A stretch of 8,220 nt of DNA from Candidatus Bathyarchaeota archaeon (GTDB lineage: Archaea > Thermoproteota > Bathyarchaeia > 40CM-2-53-6 > FEN-987): assembly GCA_022865625.1 (NCBI GenBank), contig JALHTB010000007.1, positions 1 through 8,220 on the forward strand, given 5' to 3'. Position 1 is the stretch's first letter. Every line of letters starts with the position of its first letter. The position numbers and the translations under genes are program-made. Positions 1 through 6,391 of the stretch are shown here, piece after piece. Below the pieces are notes generated by a model that was given only the letters and a program-made list of their open reading frames with translations, did not search any database and had not been told where the DNA came from.

Positions 1-314
1 GGGCTTCCACCACTTGCCTACTTTGTGGCAGGTGCCGCATCATGCCTCATGACACAATACGCGAAACTTGCCATCGCGAAATCCGTCCCTCTGACCTCGA
101 TGAAGGCTGTTGCTCGTGGGCATTTCGACAGGCGAATGGGTGGAGCCTTCACGGATATGATCTACGATATCACGATAGAAAGCCCCGCCACTGAGGACGC
201 AATCAGGGAAATTGCTCGGAAGCAGAGTCGATGTGCTACGCACACAACACTCTAGAAAAGACGGTTCACATGCAGACAATCCTGACGTTGAACGGGAAAC
301 GTCTGAACTTCTGA
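1..314 (+). pseudogene. OsmC/Ohr-family protein, 5'-truncated by the window and apparently frameshifted
   Basis: This is the C-terminal part of an OsmC-like protein, a family of thiol-dependent hydroperoxide reductases acting in the cytoplasm. Reading from base 1, the protein shows the typical first-cysteine segment (GAASCLMTQY), a stretch resembling the conserved beta strands (ITIESPATEDAIREIA), and the second cysteine in RCATHTTL. These match the two redox cysteines of the family. The frame ends at TAG 253-255. The usual OsmC ending follows at once in another frame: bases 255-314 read EKTVHMQTILTLNGKRLNF and stop at TGA 312-314. One missing base near 252-254 would restore a full-length protein. 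I infer either a recent frameshift or a sequencing/assembly error. The gene converges on the iscU-like gene with 3 bases between the two stops. The N-terminus lies outside the window. Family assignment is fairly sure; whether the gene is functional is unknown. Confidence 0.7.
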
Positions 315-317
315 AAG

Positions 318-959
318 CTAGTCTTTGAATTTCAGGTCAAGCTCGATGTCTAGGCCTTCGAAGGCGTCGCGGATGTCTTCTCTGAGGCTCTTTGCGAGTT
401 CACTGTCAGTCTTCGCGTTCAAACCGAGCGATATCTTCTTGCCCTGTTCCACTGTGACGCTCTCAAGTATCTTGGCGGAGACTATGTCAACTCCCTGAAT
501 CGGATCAAGTACGCCGCGCAGAATCTTGTTGACGAATGCCTCGTCTATCTTAACGCGTCCTCTCTTCGCTTCGTACTTGAGGAAAGCAGTCTCGAGCCCC
601 TGCCGCGAGAGCACGGCGCAGTGCAGTTTGATTCGCGGCAGCCCGCCGAGAGTTTCTGATATGTCTTTGAAGGTGACTTTCCTAGCTTCGTCGATTGTTT
701 TGCCTTTCACCATCTCGGTCATCATTGAGCTTGTGGCAATGTTGGCGGCGCATCCATACGACTCGAACTTTATGTCCTTAATCTGATCTTTGTCGGGATC
801 GAACTTCAAGTACAGCTTGATCAGGTCACCACAGGCGACGCTCCCAACTTTAGAGGTGACGTCCGGATTCTCCATGACGCCGACATTTCTCGGGTTCTTG
901 AAGTGATCCATCACTTTCTCGGAATACCCGAACTTCTTCGCCAAAGTGCTTTCCGGCAT
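318..959 (-). CDS. iscU: IscU/NifU-type Fe-S cluster scaffold with a C-terminal DUF59-like domain
   Basis: This is a cytoplasmic scaffold on which Fe-S clusters are built with IscS. Residues about 11-132 are a clear IscU domain: YSEKVMDHFKNPRNVG at 12-27, then the three cluster-ligand cysteines Cys43 (in ACGD, with the conserved Asp45), Cys70 (in YGCAANIATSS) and Cys114 (in KLHC), and the GGLPRIKLHC segment. At 213 residues it is much longer than a classic IscU of about 130-150. The extra part (about 136-213) does not look like the NifU/Nfu CxxC domain. Its LRGVLDPIQGVDIVSAKILE segment and its ending GLDIELDLKF resemble the MIP18/SufT-like DUF59 fold, though without that family's cysteine. 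The gene follows the iscS-like gene by 5 bases, and a very strong Shine-Dalgarno fixes the ATG start at 959. It ends at TAG. The IscU call is secure; the DUF59 call is moderate. Confidence 0.9.
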   Translation of the reverse strand: MPESTLAKKFGYSEKVMDHFKNPRNVGVMENPDVTSKVGSVACGDLIKLYLKFDPDKDQIKDIKFESYGCAANIATSSMMTEMVKGKTIDEARKVTFKDISETLGGLPRIKLHCAVLSRQGLETAFLKYEAKRGRVKIDEAFVNKILRGVLDPIQGVDIVSAKILESVTVEQGKKISLGLNAKTDSELAKSLREDIRDAFEGLDIELDLKFKD

Positions 960-964
960 AGTTG

Positions 965-974
965 TTACCTCCTC
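965..974 (-). promoter_or_regulatory. Strong Shine-Dalgarno of iscU overlapping the iscS stop
   Basis: On the minus strand the bases read GAGGAGGTAA, a near-perfect anti-16S match, about 5-6 bases before the iscU ATG at 959. The last three bases are the TAA stop of the iscS-like gene, so termination of one gene and initiation of the next are physically linked. This supports translational coupling of the pair. Confidence 0.8.
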
Positions 975-2167
975 TGAGAGGCCTTTCTTGCAAGTGGGCT
1001 GTGAGCTCTTAGAGTCTCGACGACTTGCTTGACCGTTTCGGTTGCGTAGGCCACATCTTGCCTAGTCGTCCACTTCGAGAGGCTCAAACGGGTTGAGCTA
1101 TGGGATTCTTCAAGTGTTCCTCCGATGGCTCGGATGACATGGCTTGGTTCGAGTTTTTGACTGTAGCACGCTGAACCAGTGTTCGCGACAAGTCCCCTTA
1201 GGTCCAAGTGCATGAGAATCGCCTCGCCTTCCACGAATCTGAAAGAGATGTTGACGTTGTTGCAGAGTCTACCTTCGCCTCTCGGCCCGTTCAGACGGGA
1301 GTCTGAGATCGCCAAGAGCGACTCGATCAACTCATCTCTCAACCCTCGCATCCTAACCGTGTCCTGATCTGTCATGAACTCCGCGGCTTTTGCGAAGCCA
1401 ACAATTCCTGCGACGTTCGGGGTTCCAGGCCTCAATCCTTTCTCTCTGTCGTCACCGTAGAGAACGGGTTCGAGTTTGACTCCGTTTCTAACATAAAGCG
1501 CACCCACACCTTTCGGCCCATGAATCAAGTGCGACGACATCGAAAGCAGGTCAACCTTCATCGCTTGGACATCAAGCTTCTCTCTAGCGAACGACTGGAC
1601 TGCATCGCAGTGAAACAGAACCCCGCTTTCTCTGGCGATCCCTCCGATCGCGGCCACATCCTGCAGTGTTCCGATTTCTTGGTTGCCATGCTGCACGGAC
1701 ACTAGCCGCGCGTCGCCTAGGTTCGCTTTCACATTGGCCGGATTGACGAAGCCTTCGCGATCAACATCAAGCAGGACCTTTTCGAATCCTTGCGTCGTGA
1801 GCTTGTCAGTGATCCGGAGAACCGATGTATGCTCGATCTTGCTTGTGACAATACGTTTACCCTTGTGGTAGCTGGATCGTGCGGCTCCAAGGATCGCTAT
1901 GTTGTTGCTTTCGGTTCCGCCTGAAGTGAAGATGATTTCCTCTGGGCTCGCGTTGATTCTTCTGGCAATCCTCTCTCTAGCTTGCTCGATGGCTTCGCCA
2001 GCTTCTTCCTCAAGCCCATAGCCGAATTCGCCAGCGGGTACACCGTATTTGTCGACCATGAAATCCTTCATGAAATCGAGAACAGCCGGATCTAGTCTAG
2101 TCGTCTCTGCATTGTCTAAGTACACGAGTGATCGTCCTTCTGTCTCAGGATCGAGAGATTTCGACAA
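965..2167 (-). CDS. iscS: IscS/NifS-like cysteine desulfurase homologue lacking the PLP lysine
   Basis: This is a fold-type I aminotransferase-class protein of the NifS/IscS family, 400 residues long as usual. Visible family marks are YLDNAETT (16-23), SGGTESNN (82-89), His113 in EHTSVL, GNQEIGT (161-167), Asp188 and Gln191 in CDAVQSF, GPKGVGALYVR (217-227), LRPGTPN (245-251) and the persulfide cysteine Cys334 in TGSACYS. The Schiff-base lysine, expected after the His of the SxHK motif, is absent: residue 214 is Leu (SSHLIHGPKG, codon TTG at 1526-1528). Archaeoglobus fulgidus IscS is a known precedent, with Asp at this place and no PLP-dependent activity without restoration of the lysine. I infer that this protein is not a normal desulfurase and serves as IscU partner or cysteine ligand. 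The start given is TTG 2167; GTG 2125, directly before YLDNA and preceded by AGAAGGA, is a good alternative. It is co-transcribed with iscU. Confidence 0.9.
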   Translation of the reverse strand: MSKSLDPETEGRSLVYLDNAETTRLDPAVLDFMKDFMVDKYGVPAGEFGYGLEEEAGEAIEQARERIARRINASPEEIIFTSGGTESNNIAILGAARSSYHKGKRIVTSKIEHTSVLRITDKLTTQGFEKVLLDVDREGFVNPANVKANLGDARLVSVQHGNQEIGTLQDVAAIGGIARESGVLFHCDAVQSFAREKLDVQAMKVDLLSMSSHLIHGPKGVGALYVRNGVKLEPVLYGDDREKGLRPGTPNVAGIVGFAKAAEFMTDQDTVRMRGLRDELIESLLAISDSRLNGPRGEGRLCNNVNISFRFVEGEAILMHLDLRGLVANTGSACYSQKLEPSHVIRAIGGTLEESHSSTRLSLSKWTTRQDVAYATETVKQVVETLRAHSPLARKASQRR

Positions 2168-2197
2168 TTCAGATCGGGTGAGAGGAGCACGGAGCGG

Positions 2198-2207
2198 CGT
2201 TAAAACC
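2198..2207 (-). promoter_or_regulatory. Candidate archaeal BoxA for the iscS-iscU operon
   Basis: The minus strand reads GGTTTTAACG in the 137-base gap between adenine deaminase and iscS. A start of transcription about 25 bases downstream would fall near 2175-2180, just upstream of TTG 2167 and leaving a leader of about 50 bases to GTG 2125. It is called from composition and position only. The rest of the gap (2208-2304) shows nothing further. Confidence 0.35.
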
Positions 2208-2304
2208 TGTCCCCTTACAGAGCAGCAGATTTTCCGATCCCCTTCTGACTGTTCGATTTGATTGCAACTTCGACATTACGGCGTAAGCAGTATTCTGGTC
2301 AACA

Positions 2305-4068
2305 TCACTGGCAGACTACCGGGATGAACTTCGCTGCGCTCACATCTACAATGCCCTTGTCCGTCAGACGAACCTCAGGGATCACGGCAAGAGACAGGAA
2401 TGACATGACCATGAAGGGTGATGCAAACGCACAGCCCAAGTTCTTTGCTGCTTCGGACAACTGCTTCTCAACCTGGTTCACTTCCTCGATCGATTGCGTC
2501 GACATCAGACCTGCAAATGGCAAAGGTAGCTCTGCAAGTACCGTGCCATCCTTGACCGAGACTAGGCCGCCTTGAAGTCTCGCGACCTCGTTTGCCGCCG
2601 CAACCATATCGGAATCGTTGGTTCCGACAACGCATATGTTGTGGCTGTCGTGGGCGACGCTGCTCGATATTGCTCCAGCCTTGAGGCCGAAGCCTTTCAC
2701 GAATCCTCGGCCTATGTTGCCCGTGCGTTTGTGTCTCTCAATGACTGCGATCTTGAGAATGTCGCGTTCAAGATCGTTTTGAATCTGGAAGTCTCTGACT
2801 GGTAGGTCTTCGATTGTCTTCTTGGTCAGGACCTCGCCGGATGTCTCTATCACCAATGTTCGTGCAGAGCCGTTCTCTGTCTTGGATCTGGCAACGAAGT
2901 CTTTGGGCTGGAGACGCCGTTTCAAGTGAATTGTCCTGAGCGACCACGGTGGAAAGCGGGGTGAAGATATCTTGGCCAACAGGATGCCATTTCTTGCGAC
3001 AACTTTCCCGTCTGCGATCACGGCTTCGGCCCTCATCTTCGAGATGTCAGGTGTGAGGATGATGTCAGCGCGCTTGCCCGGGGCTATTCCACCGATCTCT
3101 GTGTCGACTCTGAAATGCTCTGCCGTGTTCAGTGTTGCCATCGTGATGGCGTCGATCGGGTCGAGGCCCTCCTCAATCGCTCTTCTTACATTGTAGTCCA
3201 TGTGGCCGAGCTTCATGAGGTCGCCCGCGTGACGGTCGTCAGAGACCAAGACAGCATGTCTCGTACTGAGGTTGTGACTCTTCAAGGCACGGATGAGGGT
3301 TGCGAGATTGTGTGAGGTGGATCCCTCCCTTATCTCCACAACACAGCCGAGACGCAGTTTCTCCACCAGCTCTTGCTCGGTTGTGCTTTCATGATCCCCG
3401 ACGATTCCTGCAGAAAGATACGCATTCAGTTCTCTTCCCAGCAGGCCGGGCGCGTGCCCTTCGACGACCTTCCGTACTTCTTGTGTTTCTTGTATCATGA
3501 GGCGAAGTTTGCGGTCGCCGGCAAGTACTGCTGGATAATTCATGACTTCACCGAGTCCGACGATCCTTGGCCACTTGAGCATCCTCTGGACTTCCTTTGG
3601 TCCGATCTTTGCGCCGGCTGTCTCGAGGTTGATCGTGGATGGGACGCATGATGGTGCTTGAACGTACGCTTTCAGAGGGATGCCCTCTGTCCGCGAGAGC
3701 ATGAGTTGAACACCTCCAACGCCGAGCACGTTGGCGATCTCATGTGGGTCAATCATGACCGCGGTGGTTCCTCTCGGAATCACGACTTTCGCAAACTCCA
3801 CGGGATCCAGCATCGTGCTCTCGATGTGTATGTGACCGTCAATCAAACCGGGAACAGCACAGAGCTGGCTTGCATCGATGACTACGGTGCTCGCGGCGAT
3901 CGACGGTTCGAGGTCGCCTACGGAGGCAATCCTTGAGCCCTTGACTGCTATCGTGGTCCTCGAGCATAGTTCCCGCGAATAGACGTTGACAAGTGTGGCG
4001 CCTCTGATGACAAGATCGGCAGGCGCTTTCCCCAACGCGACATCGATCAGCTCAGTGCCCTTGGGCAT
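2305..4068 (-). CDS. ade: Adenine deaminase
   Basis: This amidohydrolase-superfamily enzyme hydrolyses adenine to hypoxanthine and ammonia (EC 3.5.4.2) in purine salvage. From the ATG at 4068 it has 587 residues, the usual family length. The metal-binding amidohydrolase domain carries PGLIDGHIHIESTML (His79, His81), IDPHEIANVLG, GLGEVMNYP (Glu175), EGHAPGL (His206), GDHES (His227), EIREGS and SDDR (Asp278/279), then GGIAPGKRADIIL. The C-terminal adenine deaminase domain has ERHKRTGNIGRGFVKGFG, GAISSSVAHDSHNICVVG and SFLSLAVIPEVRLTDKG, all typical. No key residue appears to be missing. The frame is open up to GTG 4110, adding 14 residues with WW and Cys that look unlike the family. ATG 4068 is preferred because GGTGGA lies just upstream and because the candidate BoxA at 4121-4130 would place transcription start inside the longer version. 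The gene is divergent from alaX and ends at TGA, 137 bases before iscS. Confidence 0.95.
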   Translation of the reverse strand: MPKGTELIDVALGKAPADLVIRGATLVNVYSRELCSRTTIAVKGSRIASVGDLEPSIAASTVVIDASQLCAVPGLIDGHIHIESTMLDPVEFAKVVIPRGTTAVMIDPHEIANVLGVGGVQLMLSRTEGIPLKAYVQAPSCVPSTINLETAGAKIGPKEVQRMLKWPRIVGLGEVMNYPAVLAGDRKLRLMIQETQEVRKVVEGHAPGLLGRELNAYLSAGIVGDHESTTEQELVEKLRLGCVVEIREGSTSHNLATLIRALKSHNLSTRHAVLVSDDRHAGDLMKLGHMDYNVRRAIEEGLDPIDAITMATLNTAEHFRVDTEIGGIAPGKRADIILTPDISKMRAEAVIADGKVVARNGILLAKISSPRFPPWSLRTIHLKRRLQPKDFVARSKTENGSARTLVIETSGEVLTKKTIEDLPVRDFQIQNDLERDILKIAVIERHKRTGNIGRGFVKGFGLKAGAISSSVAHDSHNICVVGTNDSDMVAAANEVARLQGGLVSVKDGTVLAELPLPFAGLMSTQSIEEVNQVEKQLSEAAKNLGCAFASPFMVMSFLSLAVIPEVRLTDKGIVDVSAAKFIPVVCQ

Positions 4069-4120
4069 GGTCCACCAGTGAGGACACTCTCTGTTCAACT
4101 CGTATTTCACAGAAGCGCAA

Positions 4121-4136
4121 GCGGTAAACCTTTTCT
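4121..4136. promoter_or_regulatory. Candidate shared divergent promoter of ade and alaX
   Basis: The 102-base gap between the ade and alaX starts contains an AT-rich island, GCGGTAAACCTTTTCT on the plus strand. On the minus strand it reads GGTTTACCGC, about 55 bases before ade ATG 4068. On the plus strand its 3' edge is about 35 bases before alaX ATG 4171. Both distances suit an archaeal BoxA. One element may serve both genes, or two boxes may overlap. Called from sequence and spacing only. Confidence 0.35.
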
Positions 4137-4153
4137 TGTCGCCGAGCCGCCTA

Positions 4154-4162
4154 GGGAGGGTG
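4154..4162 (+). promoter_or_regulatory. Shine-Dalgarno deciding the alaX start
   Basis: GGGAGGGTG lies 8 bases before ATG 4171. It selects this ATG over the in-frame upstream start at 4078, which would overlap the ade start and lie upstream of the candidate promoter. Confidence 0.6.
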
Positions 4163-4170
4163 TCTGTCTT

Positions 4171-4869
4171 ATGACACGAAGACTATTCTGGGAAGATGCA
4201 TACGCCACGGAATTCGATGCAACAATCGCCTCAATCGACGGCAACCAAGTCGTACTCGATCAGACTGCGTTCAACCCTCGCGGCGGGGGCCTGGTGAGCG
4301 ATACAGGAACATTGGCAGGAGTGAAGGTCCTCGAAGCCATCAAGGTAGGCGAGGATTCCATTGCACACGTGCTTGAGTCAGCAGCATCCTTGGCGGTTGG
4401 AAGCGAAATTCACGGAGTCATCGAGTGGAGCAGGAGACACAGAATAATGAGGATGCACACTTCTGCACACCTCCTCAGTGCCATCTTTCACAAGCAGACC
4501 GGCGCACTAATCACAGGAAACCAGATAGAACCCGAGAAATCGAGAATCGACTTCAGCTTAGACGATTTCGATAGAGAGAAGATGCTGGTCTACTGTAGCC
4601 AAGCCAATGAAGCGATCACGAAGAACCCGCTCGTGAAGACGTATTTCATGAAGAGAGAAGAGGCGCTTCAAATTCCGGGTATCACGAAGCTTGCGAGCGT
4701 TATGCCACCTGACGTCAAGGACCTCAGGATAGTCGAGATCGAAGGTTATGATCTGCAAGCTGACGGTGGCGTACACGTCAAGAGCCTCGGTGAAATCAGC
4801 AAGATAGAGCCGCTGAAATTTGAGAACAAAGGCAAAAGCAACCGAAGAATGTACTTCACAATCCCGTGA
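4171..4869 (+). CDS. alaX: AlaX-type alanyl-tRNA editing protein
   Basis: This free-standing homologue of the alanyl-tRNA synthetase editing domain hydrolyses Ser-tRNA(Ala) (or Gly-tRNA(Ala)) in trans in the cytoplasm. At 232 residues it is of the medium (AlaX-M) size. The N-terminal beta-barrel part has VVLDQTAFNPRGGGLVSDTG at 27-46, matching the family's FYPEGGGQPSDxG. The editing site has the first zinc motif HxxxH at His96 and His100 (RMHTSAHLL), an ITGNQIEPEKSRIDF strand, and the second motif DLQADGGVHV at 194-203. In the latter, Asp198 stands where most members have the zinc cysteine of CGGTH; His202 is kept. Zinc could still bind through Asp. The longer reading from 4078 is rejected because the Shine-Dalgarno and domain start fit ATG 4171. 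The next gene starts 65 bases downstream with no clear promoter, so the two may be co-transcribed. Confidence 0.9.
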   Translation: MTRRLFWEDAYATEFDATIASIDGNQVVLDQTAFNPRGGGLVSDTGTLAGVKVLEAIKVGEDSIAHVLESAASLAVGSEIHGVIEWSRRHRIMRMHTSAHLLSAIFHKQTGALITGNQIEPEKSRIDFSLDDFDREKMLVYCSQANEAITKNPLVKTYFMKREEALQIPGITKLASVMPPDVKDLRIVEIEGYDLQADGGVHVKSLGEISKIEPLKFENKGKSNRRMYFTIP

Positions 4870-4934
4870 ATAGTGGAAGATTGACTGTTCCCGGAGTCAT
4901 TGGTGAATGATAGTTCGGTAACAGGTCGTGACAG

Positions 4935-6014
4935 ATGAGTCGCTCTCTTGAGCGAGATCGTTTCACGTGTCGAGAGCGAGTCCTGGCCGCGATGTCGATC
5001 AGTCGGCCCGATAGAGTCCCGATGGCGCTTTCCTTCTATCCGACCAAACTTCCTCAAACGGACGGAAGGGACACAGATGAAGAGCTCAGCACGGATGTTC
5101 GATTTGTGGAGTTCAGCCAGCCAGTAAGTCAAGTAGACTTCCTGGGATATTTGGAGACTCTACCGGCCAAGATTACTATTGGTGATCTGAGGACTCTACG
5201 GACCTATTTCGAGTGGGGATATCATCCAGAGAAGCCTGGACAGGAACCTCTGTCGGGCGCTCACGATATACATGACTTGGATTCCTTCCGTTTTCCGAAT
5301 CTTCTGGACGAGCGACGATATCGTCACTTGGCGGAGAGAGTCCAAGAGATTCATGAAAGAAGGTTGGCCGTGGCTGGTGGCCCGCCACATCTAGGTGGGG
5401 AAGTCTTCGAGACCGCTCAGAGGCTGAGGGGATTCGAACAGCTGATGTTCGATTTCTTTCACAACTCAGAGCTGGTTGACTATCTGTTCAGACAACTCGC
5501 CATGATCTCCTCAGAGAGCGTGGCAATTCTAGCGAGAGCTGGGGTCGATGTGATCTGTCTTGATGATGATGTGGGTGAACCGACCCGGATGATGATCGGT
5601 CCTGATCTCTGGCGTCGATTCCTGAAAGATCCGTTTACTCAGATGATCAGAACAGCACGCGCCGTGAACCCGACTATACAGATTCTCTATCACAGCGACG
5701 GCAACATTGAACAGATAATTCCGGATCTCATTGAGATCGGCGTGAACGCGATAAACCCTGTCCAACCAGACGTCATGGACCCGGCGAGACTCAAGGAGGA
5801 GTATGGCAGTAAACTCGCCTTTTGGGGAACCGTCGGAACCGCCTCAGACTGGACCTATGGCTCACCTGACACGATCACGTCGGAAGTGAAGGAACGCATA
5901 GAAACAGTCGGCGATGGGGGAGGACTCGTGATAGGTCCCGCTTACGATCTCGAACCCGGTGTCAAGTGGGAGAATGTCTTAGCTTTCATCGAAGCCGTGA
6001 GGAAATATGGCTGA
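4935..6014 (+). CDS. Uroporphyrinogen decarboxylase (URO-D) family protein
   Basis: This 359-residue TIM-barrel protein belongs to the URO-D superfamily (COG0407 type), which includes haem-pathway HemE and corrinoid/CoM methyltransferases such as MtaA and CmuA. Visible marks are FTCRERVLAAMSISRPDRVPM (10-30, the family N-terminus), GVDVICLDDDVGEPTRMMIGPDLWRRFLKD (203-232), LYHSDGNIEQIIPDLIEIG (251-269), INPVQPDVMDPARLKEEYG (273-291) and the C-terminal ENVLAFIEAVRKYG. The zinc HxC motif of MtaA-type methyltransferases is absent: the site reads His253-Ser-Asp-Gly. The loop that often reads FxGG(I/V)D is FWGTVGTA. The start at ATG 4935 keeps the conserved RERVLAAM helix; an upstream AGGT gives only weak ribosome-binding support. 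The gene lies 65 bases after alaX. Substrate is unknown. Catabolic methyl transfer or decarboxylation are both possible, and haem synthesis is less likely. Confidence 0.85.
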   Translation: MSRSLERDRFTCRERVLAAMSISRPDRVPMALSFYPTKLPQTDGRDTDEELSTDVRFVEFSQPVSQVDFLGYLETLPAKITIGDLRTLRTYFEWGYHPEKPGQEPLSGAHDIHDLDSFRFPNLLDERRYRHLAERVQEIHERRLAVAGGPPHLGGEVFETAQRLRGFEQLMFDFFHNSELVDYLFRQLAMISSESVAILARAGVDVICLDDDVGEPTRMMIGPDLWRRFLKDPFTQMIRTARAVNPTIQILYHSDGNIEQIIPDLIEIGVNAINPVQPDVMDPARLKEEYGSKLAFWGTVGTASDWTYGSPDTITSEVKERIETVGDGGGLVIGPAYDLEPGVKWENVLAFIEAVRKYG

Positions 6015-6021
6015 GGCCGGG

Positions 6022-6249
6022 CTATTGCACTCTGAGCATTGGTGACTGGTAGTAGTAGAGCTGGCCCGGTTGCTGAACGAGGCACATCTGAGGCGGCGGC
6101 TGATACACATAACCAACCGGTGGAGGCTGATAGACGTACCCCTGAGGAGGAGGCTGATAGTAGACCTCAGGAGCCTGAGGAACAACGTACTGCATTGGCA
6201 ACAGGTATGTGTACGCAAGCGGTGGTTTCGGGACGCAATAGTAAGCCAT
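6022..6249 (-). CDS. Small Tyr/Pro/Gln-rich repeat protein, possible substrate of the adjacent radical SAM enzyme
   Basis: A 75-residue protein with extreme composition: Tyr, Pro, Gln and Val dominate, and there are only two charged side chains besides the N-terminal Lys8 (Glu28 and Arg73). Its core (29-55) is three tandem nonapeptides, VYYQPPPQG, YVYQPPPVG and YVYQPPPQM, flanked by further YxxP segments (MAYYCVPKPPLAYTY, QLYYYQSP). It has two cysteines (5 and 56), no signal peptide and no membrane helix. I recognise no family. ATG 6249 has a candidate BoxA (GGTTTATCCC) about 38 bases upstream and a weak AGGGT. It lies 142 bases downstream of a radical SAM/SPASM gene on the same strand and converges on the URO-D-family gene with 7 bases between stops. 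Modified-peptide precursor is an inference. Otherwise it may be an unstructured adhesive or surface peptide. A spurious reading cannot be excluded, since frames on the other strand are also open. Confidence 0.5.
   Translation of the reverse strand: MAYYCVPKPPLAYTYLLPMQYVVPQAPEVYYQPPPQGYVYQPPPVGYVYQPPPQMCLVQQPGQLYYYQSPMLRVQ
6085..6165 (-). repeat. Three 27-bp tandem repeats encoding YxYQPPPxG
   Basis: Three consecutive 27-base units lie inside the small repeat gene. They share the plus-strand core GG(C/T/A)GG(C/A)GGCTGATA, the antisense of TATCAGCC(G/T)CC. The units differ at several third codon positions while the encoded YQPPP core is kept. This pattern fits selection on the minus-strand peptide. 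Confidence 0.7.
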
Positions 6250-6286
6250 TATCGACTACCCTAGTCGCAAGTTCATGCAGAAAAGA

Positions 6287-6296
6287 GGGATAAACC
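6287..6296 (-). promoter_or_regulatory. Candidate BoxA of the Tyr/Pro-rich gene
   Basis: The minus strand reads GGTTTATCCC. It resembles the GGTTTTAACG and GGTTTACCGC elements before iscS and ade. Transcription would start near 6267, about 18 bases before ATG 6249. A short dyad (CCCCA at 6300-6304, TGGGG at 6312-6316) sits just upstream. The remaining gap up to 6391 holds no other gene I can support. Confidence 0.4.
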
Positions 6297-6391
6297 TTCC
6301 CCCAAACATCGTGGGGCATTCCACTTGTTATGGCAAACGTGAGTCTGCGGCGAGCTAGGTTTCGCAGGAGATTGTTCACGAGGGCCGTCAG

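Noticed and set aside
249..317. Read-through of the iscU TAG into the antisense of the OsmC-like gene.
   Set aside because: Only about 22 codons to the next TAG, with no recognisable sequence; the protein already ends at the expected end of the DUF59-like domain.
2258..2575. Plus-strand open frame antisense to the ade 3' end.
   Set aside because: It covers the conserved C-terminal adenine deaminase domain on the other strand and shows no protein-like motif.
4078..4170. Longer N-terminus for AlaX from 4078.
   Set aside because: It overlaps the ade start and the candidate promoter, shows no domain match, and a good Shine-Dalgarno lies before ATG 4171.
4746..5132. Minus-strand open frame of 128 codons across the alaX/URO-D junction.
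   Set aside because: It is antisense to two clear genes and has no family resemblance; a shadow of coding sequence.
6039..6293. Plus-strand open frames across the repeat gene (6039-6293 and 6070-6264).
   Set aside because: They are the antisense of a regular Tyr/Pro repeat; their Glu/Arg- or Leu/Arg-rich text follows from the repeat, no promoter or good ribosome-binding site is seen, and the silent variation favours the minus strand.
6300..6316. Dyad CCCCA-7-TGGGG as a terminator or operator.
   Set aside because: A five-base stem with no T-run on either strand is too weak to call.
6167..6391. Open frame of about 74 codons continuing after the TAG of the radical SAM gene, suggesting read-through.
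   Set aside because: The enzyme already ends in a family-like C-terminus (SCEIIP), the extension runs through the promoter and start of the repeat gene in another frame, and I recognise no domain in it.
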